Positions 1-10,200 of a DNA stretch of 64,000 nt are shown piece after piece. The notes beneath the pieces were generated by a model. The model ran no database searches, had not been told where the DNA came from, and was given only the letters and a program-made list of their open reading frames with translations. How positions within the stretch are numbered: the stretch's first letter is position 1; every line of letters starts with the position of its first letter. This stretch comes from JASDSY01 sp041441465 (GTDB lineage: Bacteria; Muiribacteriota; UBA9980), in the NCBI GenBank assembly GCA_041441465.1, contig JASDSY010000010.1, forward strand, positions 1 to 64,000. Direction: 5' to 3'. Made by a program: the position numbers and the translations under genes.

Positions 1-44
1 TTAAGGTAGGGAATTTTAACCGGCGTTACCTAGGGAATTTATTC
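1..44. mobile_element. Probable IS21-type element terminus, running off the window edge
   Basis: The first ~40 bases carry two direct copies of TAGGGAATTT about 22 bases apart, separated by a TTAACCGGCGTTACC-like spacer. Repeated GGGAATTT motifs around CCGGCG are a style I associate with IS21-family ends. The sequence stops matching an IS3 orfB frame exactly where this begins, so it looks like the outer end of an element inserted into the IS3 copy. The transposase genes would lie left of the window. Exact boundary (about base 41-50) and family are inferred. Confidence 0.4.
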
Positions 45-92
45 TATCATTAACACCTTCGAGCGCGACTCAAATTCGCTTGAAGGCTCTTT
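42..92 (-). pseudogene. IS3-family transposase orfB, 5' remnant only
   Basis: In the frame that overlaps the end of orfA the minus strand reads SSEFESRSKVLMIE and then a stop. This resembles the start of IS3-family OrfB proteins, in which a similar segment leads into the HTH and DDE integrase core. Here the frame ends after the MIE motif, at the junction with the IS21-like terminus, so the DDE catalytic domain is absent. The IS3 copy cannot make its own integrase unless the rest continues beyond the inserted element, left of the window. Confidence 0.5.
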
Positions 93-351
93 CTAAAAAA
101 TCTTTTTCGATAGTTAATTGTCCAATTTTAGCATGCAATCTTTCAATTTCAACATTTTTATCTTCTTTTTTCTTTGAAGGATTTTCAAATATTGATGACA
201 AGCCTTCTTTAACTTGACTTTTCCACTCGCTGACCTGATTCGGATGAATCCCATATTTACTTGCAATTTGAGCTATTGTTTCTTCCTCTTTAATAGCTTC
301 TAAAGCTACTTTTGCCTTAAAGTCCGGCGAATACTTTTTTCTGTTTGACAT
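70..351 (-). CDS. IS3-family transposase OrfA (HTH domain)
   Basis: This 94-residue protein is the regulatory/DNA-binding subunit of an IS3-family transposase. The N-terminal half carries the Transposase_8 type helix-turn-helix (YSPDFKAKVALEAIKEEET, then IASKYGIHPNQVSEWK). The C-terminal part (IERLHAKIGQLTIEKDFLER) is the leucine-zipper-like helix used for multimerisation and joining to OrfB. I place the start at the ATG at 351 because GGAGG lies 8 bases upstream; an in-frame TTG five codons earlier has no such site. Normally a -1 frameshift in the overlap yields OrfAB, but orfB is broken here, so the element is probably defective. Confidence 0.9.
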   Translation of the reverse strand: MSNRKKYSPDFKAKVALEAIKEEETIAQIASKYGIHPNQVSEWKSQVKEGLSSIFENPSKKKEDKNVEIERLHAKIGQLTIEKDFLERAFKRI

Positions 352-395
352 ATCGTGTACCTCCAAATTTAATTATATCATATTTTTCCACCTTA

Positions 396-421
396 CACGA
401 CTGTCCAGTTTTTGGGGTCCA
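396..421. repeat. IS3-family terminal inverted repeat (orfA-side end)
   Basis: Read on the minus strand this is TGGACCCCAAAAACTGGACA followed by GTCGTG, the typical outer end of many IS3-family elements (5' TG, CCCAAAAACTGGACA core). It lies about 45 bases upstream of the orfA start, where the left inverted repeat and promoter region are expected. It therefore marks the boundary between the insertion sequence and the neighbouring TPR gene region. The partner repeat is not in the window. Confidence 0.75.
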
Positions 422-454
422 TCTCTATTGAACTTAATATTTGTAAATAAATAT

Positions 455-1216
455 TTATTTTTTGTAAGGATATAACTCAAATACAGTATCTCTATATACT
501 GATGGGCCTTTATATTTGGGTCCACTACAATACAAATTTAAAATTTTTTTCTTATTTTTATCAATCTTTTTAGGTTTTTGTAATTTTAAGTTATTTTTGG
601 GCTGCTTCCTTTCATTTATTTTATTTTTATTAATTATTTCAATAAATTCATTAATTTCTTGAGTAAATTTATTGTTAATGTTTTTTGCTGAACATAATTT
701 TTGAAAACATAAAAATATTTTATATGCTGAATCATATTTCTTTAATAATTTGAATATTTTGCCAATATAATATAATAGTTCTACATTATCACTATTATTT
801 TTAAACTTATTATTTAAAAATCTTATAATATTATTTACATCTCTTTCATATTTTGGTAATTTTTTTAAAATTTTTATCTTACAAATTTTATATATTAATT
901 TTATGTCATTAGAACAAAAATTAAGAGCTTTTTGTAGATATTTAACACATTGAGAAACATTTCCTTGGTAATAATAACAAAGTCCTTTTAAATAATATGC
1001 TTTAGATAGTTTATTGTCAATAGCTATAGCTTTATCAGCATAAATTATTGACTCATCAAAAGATTTAATTCTGAAATATGAACGAGCAATTTTATAAAAT
1101 AAAAATGGTTGAATTATTTCATTATTTACAGCTATATTATAAAATGTAATTGCATCTTCATATTTTTCATCTTTAAAACATTGGTCGCCCTTTATGATAA
1201 ACTCATTTTCCAACAT
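455..1216 (-). CDS. TPR-repeat protein downstream of the giant HATPase-helicase
   Basis: This ~253-residue protein is built largely of tetratricopeptide-like helical hairpins. Recognisable units include DEKYEDAITFYNIAV, AYYLKGLCYYYQGNVSQCVK and YYIGKIFKLLKKYDSAYKIF. A Lys/Asn-rich tail (~215-235) precedes a short conserved-looking end (LYCSGPKYKGPSVYRDTVF). There is no signal peptide. I chose the ATG at 1216 because GGAG lies 8 bases upstream; another ATG 33 bases earlier lacks one. It follows the giant gene on the same strand after a gap of about 40 bases, and both share extreme A/T bias, so they probably form a two-gene unit. A scaffold or adaptor role is inferred. Confidence 0.75.
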   Translation of the reverse strand: MLENEFIIKGDQCFKDEKYEDAITFYNIAVNNEIIQPFLFYKIARSYFRIKSFDESIIYADKAIAIDNKLSKAYYLKGLCYYYQGNVSQCVKYLQKALNFCSNDIKLIYKICKIKILKKLPKYERDVNNIIRFLNNKFKNNSDNVELLYYIGKIFKLLKKYDSAYKIFLCFQKLCSAKNINNKFTQEINEFIEIINKNKINERKQPKNNLKLQKPKKIDKNKKKILNLYCSGPKYKGPSVYRDTVFELYPYKK

Positions 1217-1256
1217 TTTATCATCTCCAAAATTTAAAACCATTTTCATCGATAAC

Positions 1257-4200
1257 TCATTCGATTATTTTACCATCAAAATCTAATTTTATAACTCTCC
1301 AATTATATTCTTTAAACTTTTTTTCATCTTCAAGTTGAGTTTCAAGCAATACCGCTGTTTTTTCATCAATAAATGCAACATAAGCATGCGCTAACGGCTT
1401 AGTTTTATTTATCTCTGTCAATTCATATGACATTTCAGGAATTTTATTATATCTCAAACAAAGCTCATTTATTGCCCTATGATATTTAGCATCAATATAA
1501 TCAGAAATTTCCTTAGGCAATTTAGCATATAATTGTTCAATTAATTTAATATTAGATTGTTTATCATTCGAACAATCTTTCGATAAAGTTGGAAGTGATG
1601 AATTTAAAGCGTCAACAACATTTGTTACAAAAATATCAATCGTGTCATTATCGCCTTTGCGTATTTCATATTTATGAGCAATCTTTGATTCAGAATATAC
1701 ATTTACCTTTTGGTGGCTGGCAATATATGTCATATTTTTAAGATTAGAATCAGAGCCAAACATCATTTTTTCAATTTCTTCATGCGTATAATTTTTGAAT
1801 TCAAATTCATTATTTTTTTCGACAATATTACTGATTTTATCCAATACTTTATAATTTGAATAAATTTGATCCGGCATGAGCATTATTAAATTATATTTAG
1901 CCCGGCTTATAGCTACATTAATGATATTATTGTTATTAATGTGTGCCAAATCACTATTAAATTTAGGAATATTAAATGCTGCTATAATTACATCACATTC
2001 ATCACCCTGAAACCCATGTGCTGTTGAGCAGGAAACAATAATATTCTTTGGAATTTTAATTACCCCAAGTAATTTTTTTATTATATCGCGCTGAGCACCA
2101 TAAGGAGTTATTATTCCAACAGATATTTGTTCTCTATTAGAATTATGATTAAATTTAACTATTAATTTTTGTATCATTTCAACGGCTAATAATGCTGAAT
2201 AAATATGATACGAACTATAATTTAAAGCCGCTACATTAAAAATTTCAATATCATTCGTACAAGTATATTTGATTGTACTAATTGGTTTTAAAACTTCTTT
2301 ACTACTACCGATTGTTAATTGATAATCTGATTTTTTATCTTTGTCAGCCATAATTAAATTATTGTTGTAATTTAATTTATTAATCAAATTCATTATAGGT
2401 TCTATACTTCTATAATGAGTTTTTAAATATTTTACATTACTATTGTCATTTCCTTCAAATTTATCTAAATTAATCATTTTATATATATTTTTATTCAGCC
2501 AGCCTTCATATTCAACAATTGGCGGTATTTGAAAAGGATCACCAGCTACGATATACTTCAAATTTTTATTATTTATATTAGCCATATAAGGTAATAAAAT
2601 AGAAGGCAAAAATATCATCGAAGCTTCATCGAATAATATATAATCCCACTTTTCATAATCAACAAAATGAAATATTTGACCATTTAATTTAAAACTATCA
2701 TAAGGATAACGCGCTATAGTCGTAACTATAACTAAATTTTCGCTATCTAATGTAATATTTTCATTTCTCTTAACATATATATCATTAGAATTCGTTATTT
2801 CATCCGCAAATGAATAGCCATATCTTTTCAACCACTTTGAATTATTAAGAGAACTATCCTTGGCCTTAATTTCTTTTAATATTCTTAAAGTTAAAACATC
2901 AGCAGCTTTATTGGTTGGAGTAAGTACAAGAATTTTTTTACCAGTTTGTTCATTTTTTTTAATTATTTCGATTATTTCTCTGGCTAAATTAGTTGTCTTT
3001 CCAGTACCAGGAGGTCCAAAAATAAATGTTGAATTATTTTTAACAACTTCAATTAATTTTTTATCAACAATTTTATTTAAATAGTCATAAAATTTATTTT
3101 TTAAAATTTCAATAACAAATTTTGAATTAGATACTGTTAATTCAGCGCTTAGATTGTCGTGTTCAAAAGGCAACTTGTATCCGTTAATAAGCTTTACTTT
3201 AAGTGATTTTTCATCATATGAAAAAGTATCAACCGCTACTTCGTAATTATTTATTCTTAAAATCATATTTTCATCAATATGATCAACATTATAGTAGTTA
3301 TCAGATGATTCTAATATCAAAAATTTTTCATTTACTAATTTAACAGAATTAAAGTTAACGCTGTAATATTCATTTTTACTCCCATGTTTTAATAATTGAC
3401 AATAATATTCTATTTCAAACATTACTTCAAACCATTTTTTAGAGTATTCTTCCGCGTTATTTACTTCTTTTTCCAGTTCAGTAATTTTATCAAGTATTTT
3501 TTTTTGCCTGTTGGATTTTTTTATTATATTATCTAAATTCCTTTTATTAAATTTACGAATTTTATCAGGGTCACCTTCTTTAGGATCAGAATTAAAACCG
3601 TCTTTCTTTTTAGGAATTCTTTGTTGTTTAGGATTAAAATCCTTTTTATTTGAATTTATTTGTTTATCATCATCTTCATCTAAGTCATCGTCTTCATAAA
3701 AATCATCAAATTCATCATCTGAATTATATTTACGGTCATCTTTATTTGGTTCACTTCCTGAATTACTGTTATTTTTACGTTTTTCGTTATTCTGCTGATC
3801 AGATTTATTAGAATTATTTTTATGATCTTTTTCTTTATTATCGCCTAAGGCGTCAGCTTGAGTATCTTCATTGTCTTCATAATCTTTGTCATTTTCATTT
3901 CCTAAATTCCAATTATTCTTATGGGTTTCTTTATTTTGTTTATCAGCCTCGCTAGAATTTTCTTTATTCTGATCCTTTGGGTTATCAAAATCATCTAAGT
4001 CAGGGTTTTTATCTTTTTCACTATCTGTATTTTTCGAAATACCATCATTTCCTTTTGGAGATTGAGTAATATTATTTTTTTCATTATCATCTTTACAATT
4101 ATTTTCAGCATCGTTTTTATTATTTGATAATATGCTAGTTTTATCTTTATTTGAATTATCACTGTTAGCATTTTGATTTTCCAAGTTTACATTATCTATC

Positions 4201-7200
4201 GTTTCTTTATTTTGTTTATCAGCCCCGCTAGAATTTTCTTTATTCTGATCCTTTTGGTTGTCAAAATCATCTAAGTCAGGGTTTTTATCTTTTTCATTAT
4301 CTGTATTTTCTGAAATACCATCATTTCCTTTTGGAGATTGAGTAATATTATTTTTTTCATTACCATCTTTTTCTGATTTTCCTTGGTGAATTCCTAAAAA
4401 TGTTTGTTCTTTCGAGTTATTAATTGATGCACCTGATTCTGGTTGAGTCAATGACAATGGATGACTAGATGGTGATTTAGCAGGTTGTTGAAGAGGTAAC
4501 TCATTATTTGACTCATAATTATCCTCATCAGAATCATCATATTTAAGTTCAGGTAACAACTTTTTTAATTCTATTAAAGAATCATGCTTTAATTCCCATT
4601 CTCTGGAAGATATTTCACTAATTTTAGATTCTTCATCGTCAATTGATAATAAGGTTGAGATAATATCCTCAATAGCTTTTTGAGATTCTTCTAATAAATA
4701 CCTTGAAATAACTGATGCTAAACTGTTATAAATTTTTCTTTCACTAGAACCACTGTAATAATATAACCTTAATGTTTCACCATTAACTTCTAAATAAGAA
4801 TCTTCTTTTACAGTTTCATTATAAATTTTATTTTTTACATTTAATTTATAATTTTTTTCAATTTTTTGTTTACATATATATTCTTCAACAAAAAATATTT
4901 TTTTTATTCTTTCAAAAATTATATTATTTTTATTAATTTCAAATTCATATAAATCGTTATAATAATAGTAAAATAATAACTCTTTAAAATATTTATTAAC
5001 AATACATTTGTTATTTTTTGTGGCAGAATTTAGTTCATTTATTTGAGTTATTTTACAATCAGAAATATCAATTGAATTAATTTTATAAAAATCTACAATT
5101 TCTCTACTGGCTTCATAAATTTTTTTCTCTTTATATTTTGCCACAAGATCAGACGGTAACCAAATTGATTTCAAATTTTTAAATATTTTTTTTAATTCTA
5201 TCGATTTAAAATAAACTATCTCATTATTTTTTGAAAAAAATTCATTGTCATTATAAATTTTTCTTTCTTCAACATTAAATTTTTCTAAATAAATTTTTCT
5301 TTTTTCTTTAGTAACATTTAAAACATACTTCAAATAAAAATTTTTTATAAAACTTTTTATATCTTCTTTTTTTATTTTTTCATTTGAATCATCGTTTTCA
5401 ATTATTTTATAAAATTCAATTATTTTATCAAATTCTGGTTCTTTCTTAATTTTTAATTTTTCCACAAAAAAAGTTCTTAAGTTTGGAAAACAAGATTTTA
5501 CCGGTATTACACCTGTTACTAACTTACTTATATTGTAATCATCCCAAACTATGTTTTTATCATTGTAATTATACCACTCAAACCAAAAAGTCCCATCCGT
5601 ATTTTTAGATTCAAAAAAAATAATCTTAAATTTATTTTTTTCATCATTTAAAATATTATTATCTTTTTTTTGTCCTAAAATTCCATAAATTTTTTCTATT
5701 TTTTCTTTTTGTGGTTTTGCATTTAATTCAGAAAAATTTTTTAAATATTTAATGTATCCTTCAATGTTATTTTCAATAACAAAAAGTTCTTTAAATTTTT
5801 CTTTATTTTTATATTTTTCATACATTTCATGATTAATAAAATTTACATCATTCAAATCTTCTTTAAATTTTTCTCCAAAAAGTTCGTAACAATAACAATA
5901 TTGATTTTTATCATCTTTAAAAATCTTCTTAGAGCATAATACCTTATATAAATCTGAATGATTACGATAATCTTTTTTATATTTTTCATTATTTACTTCA
6001 CCATAAAAAATATCATATTCAAAATTAAAACAATAATTTAGCAGTGCATCAATATTTTTTTTATATTTTTCTATTTCTGTTTTAGATGAATCATCTAGTT
6101 GTTTTAACCAATTCGGTGCAGAGTAATTCAAAGTTTGAACAATATTTTGTTGGAAATTTATAATCTCCTTATTATCTGCCGATGGTGGCAATGGATAATT
6201 AGTAACCTTAAGTTTTTCAAATAGTTGTTTTAACTTATTCTTTTCTCTATTGTTAAAAGAATTTAAATAGTCATCACTTAATATTATATACTCTTTTAGT
6301 TCTTTAAGTTGAGGATATACCAGCTGCCAACCATATTCGTCATCAAAATTTTCTGGAAAAACAATAGTTTTATTTTTAATTTCATGAATTTTTTTTATTC
6401 CTAAAGTAGTTAATAAAAACATATTATCAATTAAATCTGAGTCTTGTTTCCATACATCTAAGTTTTCAGCAAGATAATAAGTTATTTTTATTAATAATTT
6501 AATATCATATTTAGTCTTATCAATACAATTTATTTTATTAATATATCCAAAAACGATATCTCTTATGTAATTTAAATGATTAAATTCATTAATATCTAAA
6601 TTATCTCTTAACCATGTCTTTATTTCCTCATTCAATTTATTAGATACATTTTCATTAATAAATTCTATTGTTGAAATTGCGGAGCTATCAAAACAATAAG
6701 ATGTTTTTTCTGAATTATGGGTTGGGATAAATAATTTTATATTATTATCAGATGCTGAACATAATTTTTCATCTTTAGTTAATATAAATTTAATTGTTTT
6801 AAGATCAGAATTATCAACACTATTCTTTCTAAAAAAATCATATAATTTAACATACCACTCATAATCAAGAGTATTTTTTATTGAAGAATTTTTTAATATT
6901 TTAATAATATCAGATTCATCTAATTTTTTAAAACCTAGTTTTTCAATTATATCTTCATTAAGAAAATATTTTAATTCTTTATTTATAATTACTTTTTCAC
7001 TGTTTTCATTATATTTTAGATTTTCAAAAATTTTAGACTCTATATTATCATCAATTAAAATATTTTCTGAATTATAAAATTTATTATCTTCTCCCAAAAA
7101 CATTTTTATTTCTTTGAATTTTTCTATATAATCTTTATTTTTGTCATCTTTTAAAAAATTAAAAATATAATTATAAAAAAACTTAGAATTTTTTTTTATT

Positions 7201-10200
7201 TCATTAAGTAAATTATAATTAGTAAATTTCAAGTTATCAATAATTCCATTAATCATAATTTTAGAGTCATATTCTTTTAAAAAATTTCCGAAAATTTTTT
7301 TTAATATTACTTCTATATCTTCTTCTATATAAATTTTTTCTAATTTTTTATAATCTTCAACATAATTATGATAACTTTCAAAAAACTTAGAATCACCATT
7401 ATATATTATTATGGAGTCATCTGCCGAAATTAATTCACCATTATGATTTAATATGAATTTGATTTTTCTTATTTGTTGAATTAATTTTTCTTCTTCTTTT
7501 ATTTTTGAAAATAAGCAATTATAAATTTTTTTTATTTTTTTATTTTTATCATCTTCTAAATATTTATTTACCCATTTAAAGTCGCTTATATATTCAATAA
7601 TTTCTTCAAAAGAAATTATTTGAAATTCATTTGGGAAATATTTTTTTATTCTTAAAGAATAATTTTGATTTCCTTTTTTATCAAATTCTTCTGGAAATAT
7701 TTTTTTATCAAATTCTTCTGGAAATATTTTTTTATCAATAAATATTTTTTCTTGTTCTTCTAAAAATGTTATTTCATTTATCTTATGTAAAAAAATAGTA
7801 TTTTTATCATTATCTATATTTTTATAATGTAATGCTGGAAATAATTTGATATTTTTTATTTTTTCTTTAATATTGTTATCATTTAACCCCAAAATAATAT
7901 CATATAATTCTTCTAAAAATTTAAAAGATTCTTCTTCTTTTTCATTAATATCTAATAAAGTATTATAATTATTTAATCTATCAAGACAAGAAATAAAATT
8001 TTCCTCTGAAAGTACATTAATACAGTTTTCACAATTATTTTTTTCTAAAATTTCAACCAATTCAGAGTTAATTTCAACAATATTTAAAGTTTTTAATTTC
8101 TGTTCTAATTCTTTTAAATTATTTCGATATAATTTATATAATATATTTTTATTTTTATTATCAATTAATCTTAAATTTAATTCACCTTGGTCATTAATTG
8201 AATATAATTTTTTATCTTTTCCTAAAAATATTTTTTGAGAATTAAAATCTTCTTTTTCTTTTGGATCATTTATTAAATTATATGAATTAACTATTAAAGT
8301 ATAAAAATTTTTAAACCAATCAGATTTTTCTTCTAATGATTTAATTAAATTATTTTTTAACCAGTCTTTATCAATTTTTTTTATTATATCTTTGAATTCT
8401 GAATGTTTAAATTCTTTTATTAATTCTAATAATTTACGATAATGTATATATATTTGTTCATTTATTATTATAGAATTAAGTATTTCATCTTTATAATAAG
8501 CATCTTTAGTTAAAATTCTTCTCCATTCGTCATTTACCATAAGAGTTTCCGATAACGCAAGTAATTTATTATTAACAGAAAAAAAGATTTTAGCACTCAA
8601 TAAATCTTTTTTTATATTTAAATCATTATTATTTAAAAGTTTATCACTAATATAATTATAAAGCTTTATAGGAATTTCCTCAGTATTTTTTTTATTCCAT
8701 TTTATATTAATCCATTGGTCATCTAATAAGCATTCAACAAAATTAGCAAATTCAAATTCTTTTAATTCTAAAACTTTTATTGTTTCATAAAAAGTTTCAT
8801 AATTTGAAAAATTTTTCCAAATTTCCATATTAATCAATATATTTTCTTCTTTTTTTAAAAAAGATGGTATATTTTCATAATTAAGATTGTTAAAATCATC
8901 AAACAAAATGTTTAATTCTTTTTCCGGAATAGCAATAACATTTTTAGGCAAATATAAATTATTGTCAATTCCAAGAATTATTTTTTCTGATTTGAGTTTA
9001 TTAATAATTTCTTTTTTTGCCCTTTCAAATAAATTTTCTTCTAATAAATTATTATAAAATTTCGGAATAAATTTATATAGAGAATATTTATCATTAACAC
9101 TTATGTATTTTTTTTGAATTGTTATTTTAAAAAATTCTATAAAAATATCTGGAACCATTTCAATAAGTTTATTATTCCATTCACTTTTATCTTTAATAGA
9201 CTCTCTATTGGATGTTAAAATAAAATCCGCATTTATAAGAAATGGAAGACCACTATTTATATTCGTCGGAAGATATGCGTATATTTTACCGTAAGAATTG
9301 TTTGAATTAATCGGAAATGATAAAGTAATTTCTGAAGTGCTTATATTAGGTCTTAAATCATCTTTTATTCCTTGTGTATTAATTTCTTTGTAATAAATAA
9401 AATATTTATCACATTTTTTTTCTTTTAAAGACTCCTTTTCATATGTTTCTTTTTTTAATTCAATAATTATTGAATCTTTATTTTCAATTTTTTGAATTAC
9501 TTCTTTTTTTTCACCAATTCTTATTTCAATTTTATTTAGCTTTTTTAAAAATAGTAAGGTTTCAAAACTAATATGTGATTCTAATTGTTTTTTTATTTCT
9601 TTATATATATTTAAATCTTCAAGAGGTAATAATATGTTTGTAAATTCTTTTTTTATTATACCTGGAAGATTTCCTTCAACGAAAAAATCTTCATCATGAG
9701 GATAAATATATTTTATTGGATCCGCGCCTTCCGAAGTCAAATAAAAATTGAAACCATTAGAAAATATATAAGGTCTCTTTGTAACTTTAAATACCGATTT
9801 AAATCCAATCCCTTTTTCTCCAATATAACCTTTTTTCTTTTTTTTAGTAGATTTGGTAGCATCACAAATTGAAATGATATTTAAGTCATTAAACCCTAGT
9901 TCATTATTTTGAATTAATAAATAATTATTAATTTTATGCTCATCTGAAAATTCAAGAGGAATATCATTATTTAAAATAAAAATAAGTGTTTTTTCACTCA
10001 AATTAGGATCATAATAATTATCTTCAGCATTTTGAACTAATTCAAATATAAAATGAATATTTTCAGAATTAATATTTTTACTAAGTTCATTTAATTGTCC
10101 TGTCAAAGTATCATTACTTTGGTTATTATCAAGTTCACTTCTAATTTCTTCAAATAATTTTTTTACAATTTCTTTTTTTATTTCAATACGATCAGTTTTA

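Noticed and set aside
2860..3699. Short plus-strand frames opposite the giant gene
   Set aside because: They are antisense to the conserved helicase core and linker, with no ribosome sites or family patterns.
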